Origin: SFLA01 sp964485815
Lineage (GTDB): Bacteria > Bacillota > Clostridia > Oscillospirales > CAG-382
DNA length: 8,205 bases
Direction of reading: 5' to 3'
Assembly: GCA_964485815.1 (NCBI GenBank)
Contig: CAZAJX010000053.1
Location: 1-8,205, forward strand
Shown here piece after piece: positions 1-7,243 of this stretch (position 1 is the first letter of the stretch; every line of letters starts with the position of its first letter). Made by a program: the position numbers and the translations under genes. The notes beneath the pieces were generated by a model. The model was given only the letters and a program-made list of their open reading frames with translations. It searched no databases and was not told the origin of the DNA.

Positions 1-1062
1 GACGAATTGTCAAATTGGCTGAAGCAGGAAAACATTGAGCTGCACAAGGAAATGGATTCCACCGAAAACAGCCGCGCACGCTTTTTCCCCACCACCGGCG
101 GCGTACTTAAGACGATGGAGCCCGAAATCGGCGGATACACTTATCTCGCCCTTGACGGTGTCGAAACTTGTATGAACGCACTGCGGGATATCGAGGACGG
201 AAAAATACATAAGTGCTTTATCGAAATGTCTGCTTGTGTGGGAAGCTGTATCAGCGGTCCCGTTATGGAGAAATACCATTCCTCCCATATCCACGATTAT
301 CTTGAGATCTCCGCATATGCGGGCAGCAAGGATTTCGACGTTGAGATGCCCGACGAGATAGAGCTTAAAAAGCACTTTGAGTTTATTGCGCAAAGAGCTC
401 CTGTCCCCACGGAGATAGAGATCGCTCAGATATTGCGCCAGATGGGCAAGTACAAGCCCTCTCAGGAGCTTAACTGCGGAACCTGTGGCTACAACACCTG
501 CCGTGAAAAGGCGATCGCAATTTACCAAGGCAAGGCAGAGCCTTCAATGTGTCTGCCCTTCCTCAAGGACAAGGCCGAAAGCTTTTCCGATGCTGTGGTA
601 AACAACTCTCCCAATGCACTGATAGTGCTTAACGAGCAGCTTGAGGTACAGCAGATCAACGAATCCGCAAAGCGGATCATGAATATCCGTTACGATTCCG
701 ATATTCTGGGAGATCAGGTTGTGCGTATACTCGACCCCTCCGTGTTTATCAAGGTGCTTAACACCGGAAACAACGTTTACGGACAAAGAATATATCTTGC
801 CGAATACAAGCGATTCGTGGAGCAGACAGTCGTATATGACCGTGATACCCACCTGCTTATCGGCATAATGCGCGACGTAACCGAAGAAGAAAAGCAGCGC
901 GTAAGAAAAGAAAACATAAGCCGTCAGACCGTAGAAGTCGCAGACAAGGTCGTTGACAGACAGATGCGTATCGTACAGGAGATTGCTTCGCTGCTGGGAG
1001 AAACGGCGGCGGAAACCAAGATCGCCCTTGCCAAGCTGAAGGAGTCTATTGAAAATGAATGA
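1..1062 (+). CDS. Sensory [FeFe]-hydrogenase-like protein with PAS domain, 5'-partial (C-terminal 353 residues)
   Basis: Seen: the reading frame is open from base 1 and the protein begins in the middle of a hydrogenase domain, so the true start and the first two H-cluster loops lie upstream. Numbered from codon TTG at 7: the FPTTGGV segment (27-33) resembles the conserved TGG region of the [FeFe]-hydrogenase large subunit. MSACVGSC (74-81) is the third H-cluster loop with both cysteines (C77, C81). A C-x2-C-x4-C-x16-C motif (C157, C160, C165, C182, with CGYNTC) would bind a further [4Fe-4S] cluster. Residues about 192-295 read as a PAS domain, and about 295-350 is charged and probably coiled-coil. 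Known: this order (H-domain, Fe-S, PAS) is typical of group C HydS-type sensory hydrogenases. Those with a phosphatase neighbour are classed as C3. Inferred: a cytoplasmic H2 or redox sensor that signals through the next gene, with which it overlaps by 8 bases. There is no histidine kinase domain in the visible part. Confidence 0.88.
   Translation, partial: DELSNWLKQENIELHKEMDSTENSRARFFPTTGGVLKTMEPEIGGYTYLALDGVETCMNALRDIEDGKIHKCFIEMSACVGSCISGPVMEKYHSSHIHDYLEISAYAGSKDFDVEMPDEIELKKHFEFIAQRAPVPTEIEIAQILRQMGKYKPSQELNCGTCGYNTCREKAIAIYQGKAEPSMCLPFLKDKAESFSDAVVNNSPNALIVLNEQLEVQQINESAKRIMNIRYDSDILGDQVVRILDPSVFIKVLNTGNNVYGQRIYLAEYKRFVEQTVVYDRDTHLLIGIMRDVTEEEKQRVRKENISRQTVEVADKVVDRQMRIVQEIASLLGETAAETKIALAKLKESIENE
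1039..1044 (+). promoter_or_regulatory. Ribosome binding site deciding the phosphatase start
   Basis: AAGGAG lies inside the end of the upstream sensor gene. It is 10 bases before ATG 1055 but only 4 bases before an in-frame TTG at 1049, so ATG 1055 is the better start. The site implies translational coupling with the sensor gene. Confidence 0.65.
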
Positions 1063-2230
1063 TCTGTGTGCCGATATCGGATATAAAAGCATTAACCATT
1101 ACGGCGAGCAGCTTTGCGGCGACCACGTTGACGTGATCGAGCAAAGCAACGATAACGCAACGGTGATCGTTCTTGCAGACGGTTTGGGAAGCGGAGTAAA
1201 GGCAAGCATTTTGTCTACGCTCACCTCAAAGATCATCTCTACCATGATGGCGGAAGGTCTTTCCCTGGAGGAATGTGTATCCACCATAGCCGCTACCCTG
1301 CCCATTTGCTCGGTACGCGGAGTCGCCTATTCCACCTTTACCATAATACAAATCAAAAACAACCAATTCGCTGAAATTATACAGTATGATAACCCCAAAG
1401 TGATCGTAATACGAAACGGAAAGAATTACGATTACCCCACCACCGAAATGAATATAGAGGGCAAGAAGATACTTAAATCCGTCATTCAGCTTGAAGAAAA
1501 CGACCTGTTCGTTGCAATGAGCGACGGATGCCCCCACGCGGGAATCGGACTTGCATATAATTTCGGTTGGAAACGCGAAGAGATCATCAAATTCATCGAA
1601 ATGCTCGCTCCCGTAGGATATACCGCAAAAACTCTTTCCACAATGTTGGTGGACGAGTGCAACCGTCTGTACGGCAACGAGCCCGGTGATGACGCCACAG
1701 CGTGTATCGTGCGGATACGCAAGCGCGAGCCCATGAACATTCTGTTCGGCCCGCCCTCCAACCGTAACGATTGCGACCGTATGATGTCGCTGTTCTTCTC
1801 CAAGGAAGGAAAGCACATAGTTTGCGGCGGTACCACATCCTCTATTGCCGCGAAATTCCTGCGTAAGCCTTTAAGAGCGACATTGAATTTCGAAAAATCC
1901 GATATTCCTCCCATCGCAGAATTGGAGGGAGTGGATCTCGTAACCGAGGGTGTTATTACCATCAACCGTGTTTTGGAATATGCAAAGGATCACCTTGCAG
2001 AAAACACGAAATACGATATTTGGAGCCAACAGCGGGACGGAGCTTCTCTGGTAAGCCGACTCCTGTTTGAGGAAGCAACGGATATCAATTTTTATGTCGG
2101 ACGGGCCATTAACCCGGCTCACCAAAACCCCGATCTGCCCATTACCTTCAGTATCAAGATGAATCTTGTGGAAGAGCTTTCGGAATGTCTTAAGCAAATG
2201 GGAAAACGAATAAAAGTAAGTTATTTTTAA
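1055..2230 (+). CDS. SpoIIE/PP2C-family serine/threonine protein phosphatase with C-terminal extension
   Basis: Seen, numbered from ATG 1055 (391 residues): the N-terminal ~225 residues are a PP2C/SpoIIE-type phosphatase domain. Probable metal-binding aspartates are in ADGLGSG (D42), MSDG (D157) and GDDAT (D212, D213). No signal peptide or membrane segment is visible, so it is cytoplasmic. After residue ~225 comes a ~165-residue extension beginning NILFGPPS, containing a CGGTTSS stretch (257-263), which I cannot assign to a named domain. Known: SpoIIE-type phosphatases dephosphorylate phosphoserine or phosphothreonine on partner regulators, classically anti-sigma-factor antagonists, and are a recurring neighbour of group C3 sensory hydrogenases. 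Inferred: it is the output of the upstream sensor, with which it overlaps by 8 bases. Its substrate is unknown and no anti-sigma factor or STAS-domain gene is in the window. The alternative TTG start at 1049 adds only two residues. Confidence 0.88.
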   Translation: MNDLCADIGYKSINHYGEQLCGDHVDVIEQSNDNATVIVLADGLGSGVKASILSTLTSKIISTMMAEGLSLEECVSTIAATLPICSVRGVAYSTFTIIQIKNNQFAEIIQYDNPKVIVIRNGKNYDYPTTEMNIEGKKILKSVIQLEENDLFVAMSDGCPHAGIGLAYNFGWKREEIIKFIEMLAPVGYTAKTLSTMLVDECNRLYGNEPGDDATACIVRIRKREPMNILFGPPSNRNDCDRMMSLFFSKEGKHIVCGGTTSSIAAKFLRKPLRATLNFEKSDIPPIAELEGVDLVTEGVITINRVLEYAKDHLAENTKYDIWSQQRDGASLVSRLLFEEATDINFYVGRAINPAHQNPDLPITFSIKMNLVEELSECLKQMGKRIKVSYF

Positions 2231-2242
2231 GGAGAGTGCTGA

Positions 2243-3664
2243 ATGAGAAAATTTGATACTAAAGTACAGCATTTAAAATATAAGGTGCTTCGTGAGGTTG
2301 CCCGCAAGGCGTGGCAGGGAAATCTTTTGGAAACCGTTATGGATATTCCCAAGATAATAGTCCCCACCACCACTCCCACGATGCGTTGCTGTGTTTATAA
2401 AGAACGCGCAATACTTTCTGAGCGTGTGAAAATCGCAATGGGCGGCAACGGCGAAAACCCCAACATTATTCAGGTTATCGATATCGCCTGCGACGAATGT
2501 CCCGCAGCGGGATATGAGGTTACCGCATCCTGCCGCGGATGTCTTGCACACAGATGCGAGGACGTATGCAAACGCGGAGCGATCTCGTTTGACCACAACC
2601 ACGTCGCTCATATCGATAAGAGCAAGTGTATCGAATGCGGTCAGTGCGCAAAGGTCTGCCCGTATTTCGCAATTATAAACCGCAGCCGTCCCTGCCAGAA
2701 CGCCTGCAAGGTTAAGGCGATCTCCATTACCCAGAACAACGTAGCTGCCATCGATAATTCCAAGTGTATTCAGTGCGGCGCCTGCGTTTACCAGTGCCCC
2801 TTCGGTGCGATTACCGACCGTTCCTATATTCTCAACGTGATCGATCTTATCAAGAAGAGCGAAAATAACAAAAATTACAAGGTTTACGCTATTGTAGCAC
2901 CTTCCATCTCCAGCCAGTTTACATACGCAAAGCTGGGACAGGTTATCACCGGACTTAAAGAGCTGGGATTCCATACCGTAATCGAAGCAGCGCTGGGCGC
3001 AGATATGGTTGCTCAGTCCGAATCCCGCGAGCTTGCGGAAAAAGGCTTCCTTACCAGCTCCTGCTGTCCCGCATTCGTTACCTATATCAAATCTGCGTTC
3101 CCGCAGCTCCTGCCTCTCGTTTCCCACAATCCCTCTCCTATGACAGCATTGGCAAAATATCTGAAGGAAAACGAGCCCGATTGCAAGGTCGTATTCATCG
3201 GTCCCTGCACCGCGAAGAAAGCCGAAGCACAGCTTGAGGAAGTCAAGCCCTTCGTTGACGCGGTAATGACATTCGAGGAATTGCAGGCGCTTTATGACAG
3301 CCGCAATATCGACATTACCACCCTTGAAGAGGGCGTGCTGGATAACGCTTCTTATTTCGGACGTATATTCGCCCGTTCCGGCGGTCTGTCCGATGCGGTA
3401 GCTCAGGCTATGAAGGAACAGAATATAGATTTCAACCTTAAAGCGATCCCCTGCGACGGTATCGAAGCCTGCCGCGTTGCTTTGCTGAAGGCAAGCAAAA
3501 ACGTTCTGGACGGTAACTTTATCGAGGGTATGGCTTGTATCGGCGGATGTATCGGCGGTGCAGGCTGTCTGACTCACGGCGAAAAGAACAAAGCCGAAGT
3601 CGATAAATACGGCAGAGAAGCAATGGAAAAAACTATAAGCGACGCCGTATCCGTATTAAAATAA
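2243..3664 (+). CDS. [FeFe]-hydrogenase catalytic subunit, group B-like, with ferredoxin-type clusters
   Basis: Reversibly reduces protons to H2, probably with ferredoxin as partner, in the cytoplasm. Seen (473 residues): cysteine-rich N-terminal region with C49/C50, C83/C86, C97-x2-C100-x4-C105-x3-C109, C129-x2-C132-x2-C135-x3-C139, C151/C155 and C175-x2-C178-x2-C181-x3-C185, enough for several [4Fe-4S] clusters. The H-domain has all three loops: TSSCCPAF (271-278), IGPCTAKK (319-326) and GMACIGGC (429-436). By family homology C275, C322, C432 and C436 ligate the H-cluster and C274 is the proton-relay cysteine. Loops with CCPAF and GPCxAKK instead of CCPxW and MPCxxK point away from group A and toward group B. 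That assignment is from memory of the motifs. Start ATG 2243 has GGAGAG at 2231-2236, directly after the phosphatase stop. The 12-base gap supports an operon with the sensor and phosphatase. No NADH-binding or diaphorase domain is present. Confidence 0.95.
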   Translation: MRKFDTKVQHLKYKVLREVARKAWQGNLLETVMDIPKIIVPTTTPTMRCCVYKERAILSERVKIAMGGNGENPNIIQVIDIACDECPAAGYEVTASCRGCLAHRCEDVCKRGAISFDHNHVAHIDKSKCIECGQCAKVCPYFAIINRSRPCQNACKVKAISITQNNVAAIDNSKCIQCGACVYQCPFGAITDRSYILNVIDLIKKSENNKNYKVYAIVAPSISSQFTYAKLGQVITGLKELGFHTVIEAALGADMVAQSESRELAEKGFLTSSCCPAFVTYIKSAFPQLLPLVSHNPSPMTALAKYLKENEPDCKVVFIGPCTAKKAEAQLEEVKPFVDAVMTFEELQALYDSRNIDITTLEEGVLDNASYFGRIFARSGGLSDAVAQAMKEQNIDFNLKAIPCDGIEACRVALLKASKNVLDGNFIEGMACIGGCIGGAGCLTHGEKNKAEVDKYGREAMEKTISDAVSVLK

Positions 3665-3705
3665 TATCTCATTAAATAAACTCAACAAACGAAGGAGTAA
3701 GTATA

Positions 3706-4650
3706 ATGTCAAAAATTACAGTTATCGGTGCCGGAAGCGTCGGCTCCACCATTGCATATACACTTGCAACAAGCGGCCGTGTATCTGAGATCGTTATGAT
3801 CGATATAAACGAAGGAAAGGCGCTGGGCGAAGCTCTTGATATCCGTCAGGGTATGCCCTTCTGCTCTCCCGTATCCGTTTATGCCGGCTCTTACCGTGAT
3901 GCGGCAAATTCCGATATAGTTGTGCTGACCTCCGGTCTTGCAAGAAAGCCCGGTCAGTCCAGACTTGACCTTGCCCAGGCAAACGTAAATATAATGAAAT
4001 CCATCATTCCTCAGGTAACTGCTTATGCGCCTGACGCAACCTACGTTATCGTTTCCAACCCCGTAGACGTTATCACCTACGTATGGAACAAGCTTTCCGG
4101 ATTGCCCGAAGGAAAGATTATCGGTTCCGGTACTATTCTTGATACCGCACGTCTGCGTGCAAGAATTTCCGAATACTACAGCATAAGCCAGCAAAACGTA
4201 CACGCATACGTTTTCGGCGAGCACGGCGATTCTTCCTTCGTTCCTTGGTCTATAGCCAATATTTCCAACGTTCCCGTTAAGGATTATCCCAAGGCAATGA
4301 CTCTTCCCGGCCAGATCTATCCCGAGCTTAACTACGCAGAGGTTGAGGAATATATGAGAAAATCCGGCGGACGCGTTATTCAGAGAAAGGGCGCTACCTT
4401 CTATGCGGTTTCTCTTTCCGTATGCCACATATGCAAGTGTTTGCTTAACGGAACCGATACCACTATGACCGTTTCCACCATGATGCACGGCGAATACGGC
4501 ATTGACGACGTATGTCTCAGCACGCTGAACGTAGTGGGCAAGAACGGTATTAAAGGAAAGCTTCTCGTTTCTCTTACAGACGAGGAAACCGCTCTTCTCC
4601 GGAATAGTGCAAACTGTCTTAAGAATATAATCAGCCAGATAGAAATATAA
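3706..4650 (+). CDS. mdh: LDH/MDH-superfamily dehydrogenase, predicted NAD-dependent malate dehydrogenase
   Basis: Seen (314 residues): Rossmann motif GAGSVG (8-13); D33 at the end of the second strand, favouring NAD over NADP; active-site loop ARKPGQSR (79-86); NPVD (118-121); DTARLR (146-151) containing the Asp/Arg pair; and GEHGD (171-175) with catalytic H173. The overall sequence resembles bacterial L-lactate dehydrogenase, including GSGTILDTAR and KGAT near 228-231. However, the residue aligning with LDH Gln102 is R80. Known: Arg at this position binds the second carboxylate of oxaloacetate or malate, and Gln102Arg alone converts a Bacillus LDH into a malate dehydrogenase. Inferred: it reduces oxaloacetate to malate, supported by fumarase as the next gene. 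T231, at LDH position 246, is an LDH-like residue, so some lactate activity is not excluded. Automated pipelines would probably call this lactate dehydrogenase. Start ATG 3706 has AAGGAG at 3692-3697. Confidence 0.85.
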   Translation: MSKITVIGAGSVGSTIAYTLATSGRVSEIVMIDINEGKALGEALDIRQGMPFCSPVSVYAGSYRDAANSDIVVLTSGLARKPGQSRLDLAQANVNIMKSIIPQVTAYAPDATYVIVSNPVDVITYVWNKLSGLPEGKIIGSGTILDTARLRARISEYYSISQQNVHAYVFGEHGDSSFVPWSIANISNVPVKDYPKAMTLPGQIYPELNYAEVEEYMRKSGGRVIQRKGATFYAVSLSVCHICKCLLNGTDTTMTVSTMMHGEYGIDDVCLSTLNVVGKNGIKGKLLVSLTDEETALLRNSANCLKNIISQIEI

Positions 4651-4655
4651 GGAGG
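4649..4655 (+). promoter_or_regulatory. Ribosome binding site for the GTG-started fumarase
   Basis: AAGGAGG overlaps the stop codon of the dehydrogenase gene and sits 7 bases before GTG 4663. This consensus site and spacing, with the family N-terminus beginning at that codon, support a GTG start. Confidence 0.75.
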
Positions 4656-4662
4656 AACAACT

Positions 4663-6039
4663 GTGAATTACCGTATTGAACACGACTCCATGGGCGAAGT
4701 TCAGGTACCTGCAGACAAGTACTGGGCAGCCCAGACAGAAAGAAGCCGCGGAAACTTCCGTATCGGCGTTGATATCGAAACCATGCCCCGCGAGATCACC
4801 CGCGCGTTCGGTATCCTTAAAAAGGCAGCGGCTATGGCAAACAACGCTCTTAAGCCCGAGAAGATGACCGCAGAAAAGCTGGATGTTATCTCCAAGGCTT
4901 GCGACGAAGTAATGTCCGGCACGCTTAACGATCACTTCCCTCTCGTTGTATGGCAGACGGGAAGCGGCACTCAGTCCAATATGAATGCCAACGAGGTTAT
5001 TGCAAACCGTGCAAACGAGCTTGCAGGAAGCAAGCTTTGCCACCCCAACGATGATATTAATATGAGCCAGTCTTCCAACGATACCTTCCCCACTGCAATG
5101 CACATTGCGGCAGTTATCGCTCTTGAAGATAAGCTTATTCCCGCAGTCCTACTGCTTATAGACACCTTCAAGCGCCTTGAAGAGGAAAACCAAGGTATTG
5201 TAAAGAGCGGCAGAACCCACCTTCAGGATGCTACTCCCATCACCTTCAGCCAGGAAATAAGCGGTTGGAGATCCAGCCTTGAAAGAGATGTTGAGCTTAT
5301 CAAGCGTTCTATCGAGCCTCTGTACGAGCTTGCTCTCGGCGGCACTGCTGTTGGTACCGGTCTTAACACCCCCAAGGGATTTGACACTGCCGTTGCCGCA
5401 AAGGTTGCGGAGATCACCGGCAAGCCCTTCGTTACAGCAGTAAACAAGTTCCATGCACTCACCTCCAAGGATGAATTGGTATTTGCTCACGGCGCCATCA
5501 AGGCACTTGCGGCAGATATGATGAAGATAGCAAACGACGTAAGATGGCTTGCTTCCGGTCCTCGTGACGGTTTGGGAGAAATATTCATTCCCGAAAACGA
5601 GCCCGGCTCCTCTATTATGCCCGGTAAGGTCAACCCCACCCAGTGCGAAGCTGTTACTATGGTAGCTGTTCAGGTTATGGGTAATGACGTTGCTGTTTCC
5701 ATGGCGGCATCTCAGGGCAACTTTGAACTTAACGTATTTATGCCCGTTTGCATTTACAACTTCCTCCAGTCTGCAAGACTTATGGCGGAAGCCATCGTAT
5801 CCTTCAACAACAACTGTGCTATCGGTATTAAGGCAAACAAGGAAAAAATGCACCACAACCTGCACAATTCCCTTATGCTCGTTACCGCGCTTAACCCCTA
5901 TATCGGTTATGAAAATGCGGCAAAGACCGCTAAAAAAGCGTTCAAGGATAATATTTCTCTCAAGGAAGCCTGCGTAGAGCTTGGATTCCTCACCGCAGAG
6001 AGATTTGATGAAGTATTCCATCCCGAAGAAATGGTCTAA
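4663..6039 (+). CDS. fumC: Class II fumarate hydratase (fumarase C)
   Basis: Interconverts malate and fumarate in the cytoplasm. Seen (458 residues, the usual length): SGTQSNMNANEV (101-112), the NDDINMSQSSND region (129-140), GRTHLQDA (183-190) with H186 matching the E. coli catalytic H188, and the signature GSSIMPGKVN (315-324) in which S316, K322 and N324 match E. coli S318, K324 and N326. The continuation PTQCEA after the signature is the fumarase form, unlike aspartase or argininosuccinate lyase. Class II enzymes need no iron-sulfur cluster and are oxygen-stable. Start is GTG 4663, 12 bases after the dehydrogenase stop, with a consensus ribosome binding site. Placed between a predicted malate dehydrogenase and Hdr-like genes, it most likely runs in the fumarate-forming direction as part of a reductive C4 branch. 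The direction is inferred. Confidence 0.97.
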   Translation: MNYRIEHDSMGEVQVPADKYWAAQTERSRGNFRIGVDIETMPREITRAFGILKKAAAMANNALKPEKMTAEKLDVISKACDEVMSGTLNDHFPLVVWQTGSGTQSNMNANEVIANRANELAGSKLCHPNDDINMSQSSNDTFPTAMHIAAVIALEDKLIPAVLLLIDTFKRLEEENQGIVKSGRTHLQDATPITFSQEISGWRSSLERDVELIKRSIEPLYELALGGTAVGTGLNTPKGFDTAVAAKVAEITGKPFVTAVNKFHALTSKDELVFAHGAIKALAADMMKIANDVRWLASGPRDGLGEIFIPENEPGSSIMPGKVNPTQCEAVTMVAVQVMGNDVAVSMAASQGNFELNVFMPVCIYNFLQSARLMAEAIVSFNNNCAIGIKANKEKMHHNLHNSLMLVTALNPYIGYENAAKTAKKAFKDNISLKEACVELGFLTAERFDEVFHPEEMV

Positions 6040-6057
6040 TAAATCGGAGGTAACCAA

Positions 6058-6849
6058 ATGAAATTAAGTTATTTTCCCGGTTGCACCTTAAAGAACAAAG
6101 CTAAAGATCTGGATACATATGCCAGAAAGTCTGCGCTTGCTCTTGGTGTGGAGCTGGAGGAGATAGAAAACTGGCAGTGCTGCGGAGGCGTGTTCACCAC
6201 GTCTGCCGACGAAATTGCCACAAAGCTGTCTTCCGTACGCGCGTTGAAGGACGCCCACAGCAAGAACCAAGGTCTTGTAAGCGTTTGCTCCGCTTGCCAT
6301 AACGTTTTGAAGCAGACCAACCACGCAATGCAGACCAACGCCGGCTTTGCCGATAAGGTAAACCGCTATATGGCAGAGGATAATGCATACAACGGCGAAA
6401 CAGAAGTTTATCATTATCTGGAAATGCTCCGCGACGTAGTAGGATTCGACACCTTGAAGGAAAAGGTGGTAAATCCCCTGAAGGGCAAGAAGATCGCCGC
6501 ATATTACGGCTGTCTTTTGCTCCGTCCCAACACCGTAATGCGTATGGACGATCCCGAAAATCCCACTATAATGGAAGATTTTATAAAGGCGATCGGCGCA
6601 ACTCCCGTGGTATATGCAAACCGCAACGAATGCTGCGGCGGATATATTACTTTGGAAAGCCCCGAACTTGCAAAGAAGCGCAGCAACGCTATAGTTGAAA
6701 ACGCAGTTGCACAGGGCGCGGAAATGATAATTACCGCTTGTCCTCTTTGCAAATATAATCTGATCAAGAACGGCGCAGATATTCCCGTGGTTTATTTCAC
6801 AGAACTGCTGGCAGAGGCGCTGGGCGTAAAGGAGGATACAAATGAATAA
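6058..6849 (+). CDS. hdrB: Heterodisulfide reductase subunit B-like protein (two CCG domains)
   Basis: Seen (263 residues): two complete cysteine-rich CCG motifs. The first is C9, then C41-C42, then C77-x2-C80. The second is C152, then C192-C193, then C228-x2-C231. These fit the CX31-39CCX34-36CXXC pattern. Known: in HdrB each motif binds a noncubane [4Fe-4S] cluster, and the pair performs two-electron reduction of a disulfide. Homologues occur fused in TfrB of thiol:fumarate reductase and in methylmenaquinol:fumarate reductase. Inferred: the catalytic or electron-exit subunit of a cytoplasmic complex with the next two genes. A clostridial host is not expected to use the methanogen CoM-S-S-CoB substrate, so the physiological acceptor is open; fumarate, via an unseen flavoprotein, is the candidate suggested by context. 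Start ATG 6058 has GGAGG at 6046-6050. The 3' end overlaps hdrC by 8 bases. Confidence 0.93.
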   Translation: MKLSYFPGCTLKNKAKDLDTYARKSALALGVELEEIENWQCCGGVFTTSADEIATKLSSVRALKDAHSKNQGLVSVCSACHNVLKQTNHAMQTNAGFADKVNRYMAEDNAYNGETEVYHYLEMLRDVVGFDTLKEKVVNPLKGKKIAAYYGCLLLRPNTVMRMDDPENPTIMEDFIKAIGATPVVYANRNECCGGYITLESPELAKKRSNAIVENAVAQGAEMIITACPLCKYNLIKNGADIPVVYFTELLAEALGVKEDTNE

Positions 6850-7228
6850 GAAAAACCTCCGTGAAGAGGTTATACTCCGCAGCGGAGTTAACCCCAAGAA
6901 ATGTATGAAGTGCGGCAAGTGCTCCGCTACCTGCCCCGCATATGACGAGATGGAATATCATCCCCACCAGTTTGTAAATATGGTGGATACCGGTGATATA
7001 CAGCCTCTCCTGGAATCCGAATCCCTTTACAAATGTCTTACCTGCTTTGCCTGCGTGGACAGATGCCCCAGAGGCGTTGAGCCCGCAAAGCTGGTAGAAG
7101 CAGTAAGACTGGCAGTTATCAGAGGTCAGGGCGCAAACCGCCTTACCCCAGATGAGATCCCCGCGCTGATCGATGAGGACACTCCTCAACAGCTTTTGGT
7201 CAGTGCATTCAGAAAATTCACTAAATAA
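6842..7228 (+). CDS. hdrC: Heterodisulfide reductase subunit C-like protein (two [4Fe-4S] motifs)
   Basis: A small electron-transfer subunit that would wire HdrA to HdrB. Seen (128 residues): two C-x2-C-x2-C-x3-CP motifs, C21/C24/C27/C31 and C65/C68/C71/C75, spaced as in HdrC and in the N-terminal part of TfrB. The length is ordinary for a short bacterial HdrC. No membrane segment is present, so it belongs with soluble HdrABC rather than the membrane-bound HdrDE type. Start ATG 6842 has GGAGG at 6831-6835, inside the end of hdrB, and the two genes overlap by 8 bases. This suggests coupled translation and fixed stoichiometry. It could equally serve as the iron-sulfur subunit of a fumarate reductase-like enzyme if a flavoprotein lies downstream. 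Confidence 0.93.
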   Translation: MNKKNLREEVILRSGVNPKKCMKCGKCSATCPAYDEMEYHPHQFVNMVDTGDIQPLLESESLYKCLTCFACVDRCPRGVEPAKLVEAVRLAVIRGQGANRLTPDEIPALIDEDTPQQLLVSAFRKFTK

Positions 7229-7233
7229 GGAGG
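7227..7233 (+). promoter_or_regulatory. Ribosome binding site deciding the hdrA start
   Basis: AAGGAGG overlaps the hdrC stop. It is 10 bases before ATG 7244 but only 1 base before an in-frame ATG at 7235, which is too close to be used. ATG 7244 is therefore chosen. Confidence 0.7.
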
Positions 7234-7243
7234 AATGACGAAT

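Noticed and set aside
1..1062. Complete gene starting at TTG 7
   Set aside because: The frame is open to base 1, the protein would begin inside a hydrogenase domain, and there is no ribosome binding site in the six bases available. It is treated as 5'-partial.
3640..3690. Possible promoter before the dehydrogenase gene (TAATAT at 3662-3667 in an A/T-rich gap)
   Set aside because: There is no convincing -35 box at the right distance, the gap is only 41 bases, and A/T-rich stretches before start codons are common. Not strong enough to list.
3665..3705. Terminator between the hydrogenase and dehydrogenase genes
   Set aside because: I see no GC-rich inverted repeat followed by a T-run; the gap is A/T-rich with no evident stem.
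3706..4650. Call as L-lactate dehydrogenase
   Set aside because: Overall similarity is LDH-like, but Arg at the Gln102 position and fumarase next door favour malate. Lactate activity is kept as a secondary possibility.
3709..5103. Very long minus-strand open frame across the dehydrogenase and the start of the fumarase, and a similar one at 2273-3577 opposite the hydrogenase
   Set aside because: Both lie antisense to genes with unmistakable family motifs, run across the dehydrogenase/fumarase boundary in the first case, show cysteine- and valine-rich composition without domains, and are explained by the codon bias of the real genes.
4663..6039. Aspartate ammonia-lyase instead of fumarase
   Set aside because: The signature loop is GSSIMPGKVN followed by PTQCEA, the fumarase form; aspartases have a different residue pattern after the signature.
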